Shown: positions 25,927 to 36,109, counted from the stretch's first letter. The stretch is DNA of 64,000 bases from Bemisia tabaci (GCF_918797505.1 NC_092801.1:14136001-14200000), one strand, 5' to 3'. Program-made: numbers and translations. The notes: generated from the letters alone by a model not told the origin.

Positions 25927-25929
25927 TAT
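25918..25929 (+). promoter_or_regulatory. TATAAATAGTAT box before membrane-protein gene (B)
   Basis: Perfect box overlapping the end of the preceding frame, 33 bases upstream of the ATG at 25963. Confidence 0.65.
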
Positions 25930-25962
25930 GCATTCTCTTCTCAGTATCGCAAGGAAGAAATC

Positions 25963-26295
25963 ATGATTGATAAAATAATTCTCATCACCATCATCATTGC
26001 TGTTGTTGGAGTGAAATCCTCACTGGTGGAAAACTCATCCGAAGCAAACATCACAATGTGCCCTGTCTGTCCGGAAATCAAATGCGCACCCTCTACCTTG
26101 ACGGATGTTCTTCTATTCATCTTGAGTTTACTGGCGCTCATTTGCTCCGCACCGTACCTGTACTCCAAGTACCTTTCATCCGACTGCAAGTTCCGTTTCA
26201 TCAGGATGGCCCGGAAAAATAACAATCGGAAACTCGATGACATAAGTGTAGATTTAAAGTTCGGAGAAGGAGAAGGATCCGATGTTTGTGGTTGA
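25963..26295 (+). CDS. Small type I membrane protein (B)
   Basis: This 110-aa protein has a signal peptide (about 1-18), a short ectodomain with CPVCPEIKCAPS, one membrane span (about 49-66) and an acidic tail (EGEGSD). It is the last gene before B's right terminal repeat. It is a homolog of the gene that B itself interrupts. Function is unknown. A signal peptide in a non-enveloped-type element is notable. Confidence 0.75.
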   Translation: MIDKIILITIIIAVVGVKSSLVENSSEANITMCPVCPEIKCAPSTLTDVLLFILSLLALICSAPYLYSKYLSSDCKFRFIRMARKNNNRKLDDISVDLKFGEGEGSDVCG

Positions 26296-26317
26296 CAACC
26301 CTCACGTTTTTAGTGCG

Positions 26318-27153
26318 TTTTCTAATCGCGAACTGTTTTTAAACTGTAACTGTAAATATCCAATAAAAAATAATAAAAAATTTTAATTCATCAAACTGAA
26401 CATTGCAATATCCATTCCCAAAACACAAGGTTCCCGATACGCATCTCCAAGCGCACGCTACTGAAAAATTGAAATTCCCAAATCAGACCCTATTCTCCAG
26501 TATCCACCCTCGTAGTCCAGCGTTCGTTAGCGTTCCCAGGCATAACGTGCAAGCGACACTGCGCGACATTGTGAAAACTGGCCCTAATCATAGGGTAGGC
26601 TCCTGCATGGAGGTCAGAAGCCTTTCGAAGGGACAAACAGAAACGAACGGAGAGCGAGAGTGGGAAAACCCTCGTAGTCCAGCGTTCGTTAGCGTACCGA
26701 ATCAGACCCTTATCTACAGTATCAGATACCGACCCATATGGAAAGATACGGTCTCTCGAAACCGAAAAATTTTACAAGTCCGAAAATCCGATTTTTTTGC
26801 ACAATCTGGCAACACTGTACGGAAAAATCAACTAATTTCTTGCCCCATCTGGCAACACTGTAAAATGCAATGTTGCAAAATTTCACCAATAAATAAATCA
26901 TTTATTTACGTGCCCCGTTCGGCAACGCTGCTGCGCCATCTTGAAAAATACACCATTGCATAACCCGAAAAATGAAGGGGCATTATTACACCATTGCATA
27001 ACCCGCATATTGAAGGGGCAACATGCAATACTTTCTTTTTATAGCGTTGCCACATTGAACAATAATCCCTATACAACGCTGTATTTTAATTCATATTTTT
27101 CTGCACAATTTGGCTAAAAACTTTTGTGCTCAAATTCCCATTTTCACCCTACT
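26318..27153. repeat. Right terminal inverted repeat of B
   Basis: It matches the left TIR inward from the end. A segment at about 26511-26695, holding about 1.1 units of the 162-bp repeat flanked by unit fragments, is inserted after CAGTATCCA and exits into CCGAATCAGACCC. The end is CACCCTACT. Confidence 0.9.
26511..26695 (+). repeat. 162-bp repeat unit in right TIR of B
   Basis: About one full unit plus a partial, with one substitution (CAGAAACG for CAAAAACG). It is absent from the left TIR of B. Confidence 0.85.
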
Positions 27154-27327
27154 GAGTAAAGGTACGGAATGATTAAAAATGAGTGCCAATAAGTTCAAGA
27201 TGAATAGAGGAACTTCCATCGAGGTAGAAGGTGCGCATTTGATTTCCAACATCGTGATGTTTACGTCGGTTGAGTTTTCGATCGCTGCCACAGTTCCAAC
27301 GACGGTGATGAGAAATATTTCATGCAT
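27154..27327 (-). pseudogene. 5' half of relic C membrane-protein gene (split by B)
   Basis: The minus strand encodes a diverged signal peptide and ectodomain (MHEIFLITVVGTVAAIENST; NITMLEIKCAPST) and the start of the membrane span, ending at B's right target duplication. Compared with intact copies it has a one-base length difference just before the break, so the two halves would be out of frame even without B. The first six bases (27154-27159) are the GAGTAA duplication. Confidence 0.85.
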
Positions 27328-27378
27328 CGTGATTTTGTTTCATTTTTCCTCGATGATGGATACTATTTACATGCACGG

Positions 27379-27999
27379 TTAAACGAAATCCTTGCTGTCG
27401 ATCCAACTGTTGTGACTCACGTCCAGACCCAGACATTTGACGAAGGCCTGATTTTTTTTGCGACGCAGAACCTTTTCCACGAGAAACGTATCCTTATAGT
27501 TGGTGGGTTACAGTGCTTCGCGGTAGAATTTCCCTTTGATGATCTGATCGAGCGAGTCTTTCAGATTGAACGTGATCGGAACGGTCGGATTGAAGTTGAC
27601 GATCTTGAAAATTTCCGTGATCTAGTTCGGTATGTACCCTCTCTGGAACATGGCTTTGAGTCGCGATATGCGGACGTAATCACCGACCTTGAGTCTCCGT
27701 CTGACCAAACGTCTCTTTTCGGTTTTAGTCAATGGCGGTCCGCGAAGCTTTTCCAGGATCGTTAGTACATCCTTCTCGGTAACATCGATAGGTCTCATTC
27801 CGATGGTGCGATGAACGCTCTCGTTGTACTCGTGCACGAGTTTCGGTAAAAGCTCTAACCGTTTGACCGATCCTTGCGCGCTGAACTCTTTACACATCTT
27901 CGTTTTGAGCGTCCTGTTGAATCGCTCGACGATGAAGGCTTCGGTGGTTGAGTAAGAGCTGTACATATTGATCTTGGGTCGCTGCAGCAACGCTTGACA
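27379..27999 (-). pseudogene. Integrase pseudogene of relic Polinton C
   Basis: The minus strand matches integrase residues from about 108 to the end, including the catalytic Glu region IVERFNRTLKTKM and the chromodomain. The N-terminal third with the first two catalytic Asp residues is missing. Two in-frame nonsense codons are visible at 27622-27624 and 27508-27510. It is considerably more diverged from A and B than they are from each other. The membrane-protein relic lies immediately downstream, an order not found in A or B. Confidence 0.9.
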
Positions 28000-28141
28000 A
28001 TGAAAATATATCCTTTTAGGAAAAATGTCATTTCTACTTAGCAACACTGGTTTCCTTTAGACTGACCAATCAGAGAGGGGCAAACTCTCTCCGTAGTAAA
28101 AGGATTGAGATGGCAATACTCTCTCGTATACAGGTACTCTA
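28000..28141. mobile_element. Probable MITE remnant beside relic C
   Basis: The stretch ends CTCTCGTATACAGGTACTCTA, matching the terminal sequence of the hAT-type MITEs at 36578 and 44217. The opposite end is not clear. It truncates the integrase relic at 27999. Confidence 0.5.
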
Positions 28142-28229
28142 AGTTTGTTGAATTAGTTTGAAAGTGTGTTCTGATTGGATAGTTTCAACAACGTTGTCAC
28201 ATTTGAGATGAAATTGAGACATTTTTCAA

Positions 28230-28405
28230 CATGATTCGAGCGAAAACCATATTTTCTAATTCAGTGTCGCATCTGTTTGGGGGCTACCATGGTTTGAAAG
28301 AAAATAATTTTTTTCTTGTTCAATGTGGTATTGGGGTCGGGACTAACAAGATTTGAAAGGAAATCATTGTTTCTTGTTCAATGTGGCATGTGGGTGCGGG
28401 CTACT
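28230..28405 (+). repeat. Three ~70-bp direct repeats upstream of ATPase gene
   Basis: TTGTTCAATGTGG followed by GGGGxxGGGACTAACAAGATTTGAAAGxAAAT recurs about three times (first copy diverged, starting near TTCAGTGTCGCATC). It lies in the presumed promoter region; CTATAAACA at 28412 could be a TATA box. Confidence 0.6.
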
Positions 28406-28485
28406 TCCTCTATAAACAAATTCTTGGCAGCCTAATGAAACTCCAATCTCACTGACTAATAAACTGCATGAACCTTCTCGGAGAA

Positions 28486-28588
28486 GTGATGGTGTCATGA
28501 GAATTCAACCGTTGACTGTGTGCCTAACTACCCGTTGCAGATGTGTGACCTATTTGTCTACTCTAATACATTTTCCTTTTTATTTCAG
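28486..28588 (+). other. Candidate 103-bp intron in the ATPase gene
   Basis: The donor GTGATG follows ATGAACCTTCTCGGAGAA; the acceptor is TTTTTATTTCAG; both are in phase 0. This would add six codons before TSTNGDAVHV. It is not proven; transcript data would decide. Confidence 0.5.
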
Positions 28589-30361
28589 ACTTCTACGAAT
28601 GGGGATGCTGTTCACGTACAGACTTCGGCGTCTGATTTCACAGAACTGGTGAAGGAAAATGTAGCGATCGTTGACAAAACTGCATTTATTGGGCTTGCAT
28701 TGACAGGAAATCGCTTTAAACTTATAACAAGACCTCGTCGTTTTGGAAAAACGACGAATCTCTCTATGCTGGAAGCATTTTTAAGAAAGGACTCTCTTGT
28801 AACGTCCCAAAACCTATTCGCAAATTACAACATTACTAAGGAGCCTGCGTTCGAACATGTAAGGAGGAATCATCAAAACCAGTACGCAGTGTTTCACTTT
28901 TCTTTTTTATCTTTTGCCTCAAAACGTACAGGTTCGAAATTTGAATCCGCTTTCTTGCTTTATATTCAGACTGTATTGTTTGGATATGTTGGCAAATATA
29001 ATACGACAATAGATTCTCGAGAGAAATTATGGATAGAGCGCTTATGCTTTCAACAAAAGATCGATTCATTGACGCCTTTGCTGATGGGATATAAGACCTT
29101 GATAGAATCACTTAGAACAAAAGGTTACAAAATCGCCGTGTTGGTAGACGAGTATGATGCTCCGATTTTAAATATAATTGATCAGGGAACACGAACATTA
29201 GAAGCAGGGAAAGATCTCACCAACAGTGAATTATATTTAGTAACTCTCGAACTGATGAGAGAGTTTTACCTTTTCTTTTTCAAGGATGGGATCAAACCCA
29301 GTCCTGATAAGGGAATTCTCGTCGGGATTAGCTATCTGGCGAAAACCAGTCTATTCTCCGATTTATCAAATTTTGAAGAGTTTACCATATTTAACGACCA
29401 GACGTTCAATTCCTTGTTTGGATTTACCAAAATCGAAGTTGATGACTTAATTATCAAATCAAAAACTCAATTGAAGTACAAGGACTTCGACGAATGGTAT
29501 GACGGGTACAAGTTCGGTGATGCAAGTTTATTTAATCCGTTTTCTGTGTTATCGGCAATAAAGCGAAACAAATTCGAAACTTTCTGGGGGCAAACGGGAT
29601 CAATCAAAGTCTTCAAGAGTCTAATTTGTTATTCCGGTAGAATCGGAATACTACATATCCATTTACTCCTGTCTGGGCACGCATTGGAAAAAACAATCGA
29701 AAAGGATTTGGTGATCGAAGACTTGTTTAAAAAAGAAGAAACATATTGGAGTCTTCTGGCCCAAGCGGGATATTTAAATGCCGTAAAAACAAAAAAAGAC
29801 GACGTTTTTGAACTGAGAATCCCGAACAAAGAAGTTAAGGACTATATTAAAAAAGCATTTGCACCAGAGTTGAGAAAAGAACAGGAAGAATATGACAAAT
29901 TCTTAGAAACTTTCAAGGGCCTACAGAATGGAAACGAAAGTAATCAGAATGGAAGCAAAAGTATTCAGGAGTATCTCAATATTCACTACAACTCTCCCAG
30001 CCCTTACTTCCACTTGGATTTGAATGAATCAATGGAAAGATTTGGAAAGGATTTGGAAACGTTGTTGACCGGAGTACCAAAGGACAAAATGGTCTCGGAC
30101 ATTTTCACAGAGAATCGCCAAGAAATTTACGAAGCCCTAGTTATAACAAATGACACCATTATAATTATTGATCTTGTGAAGGTGGACGCCATCACTAATG
30201 ACACCGCTCCGGAACAGCATTTGCCTACATTCAAAAATCACTCCACTGTCTTGGAAAAGCTGAAGGCGTCAAAATATTATAAAATAGGTATATGGATTTG
30301 GAAGGGTATCGAGAAGATTGCAGTCGAAGTAATGGTAGACTTGATTAAATCACACATGTAA
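28541..30361 (+). CDS. AAA-ATPase-like / PD-(D/E)XK family protein
   Basis: About 606 codons from the ATG at 28541. The region FTELVKENVAIVDKTAFI, Walker A RPRRFGKTT, a FxFSFLSF strand, Walker B IAVLVDEYDAPIL, the GISYLAKTSLFSDLSNFEEF segment and WYDGYKFG..LFNPFSVLSAI together match the AAA-ATPase-like family (PF09820 type), abundant in bacteria. The C-terminal ~120 residues resemble its PD-(D/E)XK nuclease partner, but the usual GRxD...ExK core is eroded (ENRQE, IDLVK). A good splice acceptor (TTTTTATTTCAG) ends at 28588 in phase 0. A first exon ATG at 28468-28485 followed by GTGATG would fit, which would make the first 16 codons given here intronic. Transfer from bacteria followed by intron gain is inferred. 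Confidence 0.85.
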   Translation: MCDLFVYSNTFSFLFQTSTNGDAVHVQTSASDFTELVKENVAIVDKTAFIGLALTGNRFKLITRPRRFGKTTNLSMLEAFLRKDSLVTSQNLFANYNITKEPAFEHVRRNHQNQYAVFHFSFLSFASKRTGSKFESAFLLYIQTVLFGYVGKYNTTIDSREKLWIERLCFQQKIDSLTPLLMGYKTLIESLRTKGYKIAVLVDEYDAPILNIIDQGTRTLEAGKDLTNSELYLVTLELMREFYLFFFKDGIKPSPDKGILVGISYLAKTSLFSDLSNFEEFTIFNDQTFNSLFGFTKIEVDDLIIKSKTQLKYKDFDEWYDGYKFGDASLFNPFSVLSAIKRNKFETFWGQTGSIKVFKSLICYSGRIGILHIHLLLSGHALEKTIEKDLVIEDLFKKEETYWSLLAQAGYLNAVKTKKDDVFELRIPNKEVKDYIKKAFAPELRKEQEEYDKFLETFKGLQNGNESNQNGSKSIQEYLNIHYNSPSPYFHLDLNESMERFGKDLETLLTGVPKDKMVSDIFTENRQEIYEALVITNDTIIIIDLVKVDAITNDTAPEQHLPTFKNHSTVLEKLKASKYYKIGIWIWKGIEKIAVEVMVDLIKSHM

Positions 30362-33300
30362 ATACACCGAAAAAAAAGGAAATGTGGTTTCTACTAAACA
30401 CAAAATGTAAAAATTGGCCTCTTGAATTCGGCTGAATCATGTGAATCGGTTTATAATTCAAGAAAGCAAATTTGTTGAATTATCAAATCACTTTTTCCTA
30501 GAATTAGCATTTTAGTTATTTTGCTAAAATATGAAGAAAATTGTTAATTTATCACTACAAATGATAATTATATTGGACATTAGTTTGTTTTTAAAGCTTT
30601 TTGCGGTAGATATATACTCAAGCGGACTTGATATTATAAACGAACAAGAATTGCTGAATCCTATAAAGAATTGTGTTAATTTAGGCGATTAAGACTGATA
30701 TAATAACGAAACGTAATTGAAATACTCAGAAACAGTTTTGTAAAATTCGCAAAACTACGATTTGCGTTTTTATCAAAGGTGAATTTTGCAATTTTTAAGG
30801 AACGAAACTTGATATTATTACAGAACAGGTTTTGAAGTTTCCTCAAAGCCGTGCTCTAAAATTTTCAAATAGAGTTTCGTAACAACTGAAAAATGGCATT
30901 TGTATGATTAGAATAACGAATTGATGCTTTCTCAAAATTAAGGTGAAATATTCTCCAAATATTTTCGTAAATTTTTTAAATCTTGCTTTGATCAAACAAA
31001 AAACATGCATTTTGGAAATCCGAAGAATTTTTTTTTTTTTGTTTATTAGAGAAATAGACAACTACATACAAACGTGTTAAGCCTAATTATGCTAGATTAA
31101 ATTATAAAAGAACAATGATAATGGGTGGAATGGGGAGGCCATTCCTATCTATGTACAAAGAGTATAGGTGCTATATACTAAGATTTGGTTAATTATGACA
31201 AAAATATGTTATCGATATTTAAATAATATAATATATACACTTGAGTAAATGGATATTTGTTGATTATTATTTGTCCCCACTTCCCCGCAAGCAAAGAGTG
31301 CAAATGAGTAGAATATTAATGACAAGTCGTTCAGTCACAGATGATTAGACGTGTGGATTGCTTGATTGAAAGCAGAAACAAGCAGTGAACTCCAACACAA
31401 TGTGTTGATAAGGCGCGTCATTAACTCACACATATCAACCCCTTTAGTTGTCATTTACAGAGATTTCAAAATAGGCAAGTAGCACAACAAGAGAATTCAT
31501 ACGATCCAACTCTTCGACGACGCACTTTGACGAGACCGTGTATTGTGAATGTAGGAAGCCATTCGAACGAGTTTAAGTTTTTTGATTTGCCCCCAGCAAT
31601 ATCTTATCAGATTCTTTAAGAAAAGTGCTACGGAATAATTTAAGCGAAGAAAGGAAAAATTCTGTCGAACTCCTGAAAGATACCTACAATCGATTTAAAG
31701 GTATTTTTGGGGCTAAAATATCCAAATCACCGGTACCTATTATAAATCCCGATATATTATTGAGAAGAAATTGACTCGATATAAATGCAATTGCATTAGA
31801 TATGTCTTGATTTTGTTATTTTAAACGTATTTCCATGCAAAGAAGTTCAACCATGTCCATGCTTTATTATTCATTCATGAATTGAAAGTAAGCAATCTAC
31901 ATCCCGAAAATCTACCGATTTGCAGTAAAAAATTGTAGAAACTTGATATGCCAAGTCGATGCACCCACTCGTTGAATTTACCAACCAATTTCGTGAGTGC
32001 AAATATGTAAAAATCAATATGCTATAGTCATTTTGGGTGCATTTACTCTTCATGAAACAATAATAATTTCAATCCCGAAAAACCATCAATTTTCCGTATA
32101 AAATCGAAAAAATCGAGATGTGTCGACTCCCTGACGTGAAAATTAGATTCTACGTGTAAAAATACTTACACATGGATATGCTGAACAGAAACCATGTGTG
32201 GACACAGTTAGGATACATAGCCCCAGAATACTTTTAAAGCGCCTTTACTTTCCAGAATCTTGACGGAATTTTTTTTTGGCTTAAACGACTCAAGAGACAC
32301 TGTAGTTAAAAAATATAAAGAATTTTCGATTTTGACACAAAAAAAAATGTTCGTTCAGGCACACCCTGTATTGTATGGTGTATTGCGCTGGTATTCAATC
32401 CTTGCCTTCAGATCAAAATTCTTACAAGGAAGCCCCTTGCAAGAGGCGAATTTTTTGTAATTTCTCCCAATTTTTTCTCCGTTATATAGTTGAACTAGCA
32501 ACCAGCCCGTGCTTCGCACGGTGATAAACCGTCATTAATGAAATTACACCATGTTATAACAATAACTTTTGTATTAATATATTTTACTATACCTATTATG
32601 CCCATATTTATATTTTTTAATACAATTATTCAGAAGCTACAAAATATTTTTACATGTGGGGGCTGTTGTTGTACCCATCAGCAAAAACAAAAAACATGTT
32701 TGCGAGTATCAATTTTGTAAAAATGGTAGTAATTTATAGACCCAGCAGTCTTGAAATTAAAAAATAAATAACTGTTGTAAGAAGATGTATTTATTAATTT
32801 CAATAAATAAAAAAGGCAAATTTTGAGATGTTGCTCTACACTAAAAACATTAAATGAAAAATCATACAAAAGAATAAACTTAAAAAATATAAAATCATGA
32901 GTGTGACAGACATTTTGAGATCTTGCGCTAGACCTAAAAAAGTAGTCAAGTTATTTATTTTAATTGAATAGCAACTTGAATTGACAATAAATTTTGAAAG
33001 AAGATATAACATGCTCTGAAATTTTGGAAATTGGAATTGGAATTTTGAATTTATCATCATTTAATAACAATTTAAATTTATAATCTGGAAAAATTAAATT
33101 ATTCCGGAAAATAATTTCGGAATTTTAATGTGAAGTACCAGTACTGTGATGCCTTGCATTTCAAAAAAGAGGAGGTGAACGGCCATTTTAACAGATGCTG
33201 TCATAATGGTCTTCTCAGACTTGCCGAGCCTGGAATCGAAGACTAACTTCGCGACCTCTTCTCCAAACCTATTTTCATGACCAACATTTTGAGGTACAAC

Positions 33301-33545
33301 AGTTGTATGGCTTTTGCATCTCTGTATGCTTCCGAAGCTCATATAATTTTCCGTATCTCCGTTGCGGTGTTTAAAAATTTCCGTTCTTAAATCATCTCTT
33401 CCATGAGAAACAATCCAAATTTACGACTTTAAATTTTGAACCAAATTTTCTGCTATCGAATACGAAAAATCATTGAGAATTTAAGTTTTATGATGACCAG
33501 CTTCTCGATGGAAAACTAAAATTTCAATAATTTTTCCATCACAAT
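30362..33545. other. AT-rich intergenic region, no gene supported
   Basis: About 3.2 kb without a convincing coding region or a repeat with clear ends. The short frames here have no domain features. A poly-T tract (about 31028-31040) and a small CCGTGCTTCGCACGG hairpin at about 32507 are the only distinct marks; the latter is typical of dispersed repeat fragments. Confidence 0.5.
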
Positions 33546-33553
33546 ACTGGCAC

Positions 33554-33987
33554 CATAGGCGGTTCTACGGCGGTGCCAGTGGGTGCCAGGCACCCCCAAG
33601 CAAAAATTAAGTACGGTTATCGAATCCGTGAAATTACTGCTTTTAAAGATTCTGTATTCGCTCAAACTGAGAAAAAATCCCAGCAATTAATTGAAAATAA
33701 TGTTTTGAACAGAATTAAAATTGATAGCCGTAGTTTACAAAGATGCCACTGTTTTTTTATGGTAAGATTGTAGTTTTGATGGAAAGTTTTGCTAAAAATT
33801 TCTAAATTGAATTTACAGGTATTTAAGTGGAGAGGAAGGAGAGAAAAAGAGAAAGGAGGGTAGGGAAGGGATAAAACTTCAAGGCCGAAACTTAGGCCTC
33901 CCCTAGGCGACCGTCCCCTTTGGAGCCGGTCTCCGACTTTTTCCACCTCTGGGCACCCCCAAGAATAGAGGTCTAGAACCGCCTATG
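33554..33987. mobile_element. hAT-type MITE (434 bp) with 8-bp TSD
   Basis: Ends CATAGGCGGTTCTA / TAGAACCGCCTATG, flanked by ACTGGCAC at 33546-33553 and 33988-33995. Internal GGCACCCCCAAG occurs near both ends. No transposase frame. Confidence 0.9.
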
Positions 33988-33995
33988 ACTGGCAC

Positions 33996-35798
33996 TTCAC
34001 ATTTAAAAGTCCGAAATTATTTTCCGGGTAATCATTTTCGATAATATTATCAGTGCTCTGCCGAAATGAATTGAGGTTATTTCCTTGTTCACCCCTACGT
34101 CGTACATTATCTATCTCACTGAGATAGCCATCATGCCGCACTTTGCGTCGCGCGGATAAATTGCGAGAAACATTGCCACGCTTCGCCGGACGCCCACGTT
34201 TTCGACTCCGATCCATTCTCAATATTAAAACGAATACGCGCACTTTACTAAAAATTCGAGATTCTTCATACACGACAAATATTAACAAAATTCAAAAGAC
34301 GACGCGCACTGTACGAAAAAATCGGAATTCTTCATAAACGACGAATATCCATGACGACGAACGCCCCGGGCAGCCGAGTCATCAGGTGACCGAGAACGAA
34401 CAATTTCGTGAAATTACAGATTTCGTGATTTCGGCAACACTGCTCCGGTTCGGAATCTCCAAAATTAGACAGAAAAAACAGCTGATCGAGACGCAATAAA
34501 AGAAGGGAAACCACGACGACCAGACGACGACGATCGCGCAACACCGCTCTAACACACGGGTCACCCTATTTTAGCGTGTTTTCAACCCTTAGAATCAAAA
34601 TTTCGAAAATCGGACGACGAATTGCACCCCTTCAGCACGAACCGCACATGCGTACAAAGTTTCAAGGAAATCCGCCTTCGGGAAGTCGCTGAAACATTGG
34701 GTACAAAATTGGGGCCTCTCCTTTATAGTTTTAGATTGCTTGCCAAATTCTGAGGTCAATTATATTTAATTGTAATTTATACATTTCTTTTTTCCTCTTC
34801 ATTTTATTTTTTGTTTGGAGAAGTTTCGTTGATTTCTTCGGATTTCGAATACTGTAATTTCTCTTCTACTCGGCCGATTTTTATGAATGAGACCTCTTTC
34901 AATTCGTCTTTGAACGGAGAGTAAGGAAAAAATTCCTAGGTACTCGCGAAACAATTTTTTCGAAAATTTGATGGATCCCAGCGTGACGGTGAAATGGGTA
35001 ATCGAGTGAAAGTAATTAGGTCTGACACTGACGAGGACCGCGAGGGTCGCCTTTTGTTCTTCAGCTGGGAAGCGACGCGGCGAACCGAGCCAGGACCGGG
35101 ACACTACCTGGGTTTTGTGCCTGCCTGTGCACTGTTTTGGCCTGATAGGGGAGTGAATTTTTGTATAGGCCACGATTAGCACATGGTCTAATGAGTCTCG
35201 AGGCTCATCACAGATTGCACTTACCACTATCCTGCTGGCCCCGGCTATCAGAGCAAGGAGTACCAAATTTTGAAAATCATAACAGGGTTGTGGAGATCTG
35301 TCAAAGCAACGTTTTAAACAAAACGAAGAAGTGAAATTCTCATTCAACGAGTGCCGACCTGATCAGCCATCCTCGAATCAGTTCGCTTGCTTCTGCTTAT
35401 ATATGCATATTTTAAATCAGCGCGCCCTACTCTTAGGCTTTTTTTAAAAAAACCAAGCAACGTAGACTGTTGGTATTCACTGCACATAAACTAATGAGCC
35501 CCAGAATGAGAAACAACTTTAAATCATAATTATTGATGGATAAATAAACTTTTTACACGCTTTGGAAAATCTCAGAAGTTCGCGGTTGCGGGCCGAGCCT
35601 TCCTCCGCCGAGAGACCCGTGGTGGACGTGTTTCACCGGAGCGGGGCAAACGCCGGGAACGAGAACCGATGACGTCAGGAAGAGACGTCGTAGTCCTCCC
35701 TCACTCGCTGCGGGGTCCTCTAGGAATATCAGATCCAAACCGGGTCGCCAAGCCTCGGGATCTTCATCTGCTCCAGGTTTCTTCTTTTATCATCTAAT
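33996..35798. other. Intergenic region with small repeats, no gene
   Basis: CGCGCACTxTACxAAAAAxTCG..ATTCTTCATA is repeated at about 34227 and 34302. The region 35000-35240 resembles dispersed repeat DNA (CTCGAGGCTCAT also at 50003). Frames on both strands lack domain features. Confidence 0.45.
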
Positions 35799-36109
35799 TA
35801 GAGTCCCTTTATACTGAGAGTCAAGACAACACCCCTCATGGAGTCACAAACGGGAATAAAGATCACAGAAATTGAACGTTTTTCGTAATCTTTGATCGGC
35901 CCATTCTCAAACTCCTTTCTCCGTTCCTTCTCTCATTCCATTTGTTCCTTGCCGAACCCGTAATTCCCTGGTCCATTCCAGATTATAATCTTTGCAGTCG
36001 GTGAAAATGTAATCTTTATTCCCGTTTGTGACACTGCGAAGGCCTAAAATACGGGAACCAATCAGATTTGGATTCACATTGTCTTGACTCTCAGTATAAA
36101 GGGACTCTA
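35799..36109. mobile_element. TIR element of the TAGAGTCCCTTTATACTGAG family
   Basis: Terminal repeats TAGAGTCCCTTTATACTGAG / its complement enclose 311 bp. The target duplication is imperfect (CATCTAAT and CATCTTCTAAT). A second copy at 36256 has a perfect duplication. Confidence 0.75.

Larger units (their letters stand above)
12200..27153. mobile_element. Complete Polinton/adintovirus element B (14,954 bp)
   Basis: Both ends are present: AGTAGGGTGAAAATGGG at 12200 and its complement ending CCCTACT at 27153, flanked by GAGTAA. The first ~130 bases of the two ends differ at about one position, which indicates recent insertion. It has the full gene set: integrase, ATPase, protease, penton, major capsid, PLA2/pX, fiber-like pair, polymerase B and accessory genes. 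All frames are open except the zinc-finger/polymerase junction near 24103. It interrupts a decayed homolog of its own membrane-protein gene. Confidence 0.95.

Noticed and set aside
27322..27765. Plus-strand gene opposite the integrase relic
   Set aside because: It is the reverse-strand shadow of the integrase pseudogene, as are similar frames opposite 4432-4674 and 4850-5287.
33573..33946. Small genes within 33.5-34.0 kb
   Set aside because: The interval is a 434-bp MITE with exact 8-bp duplications.
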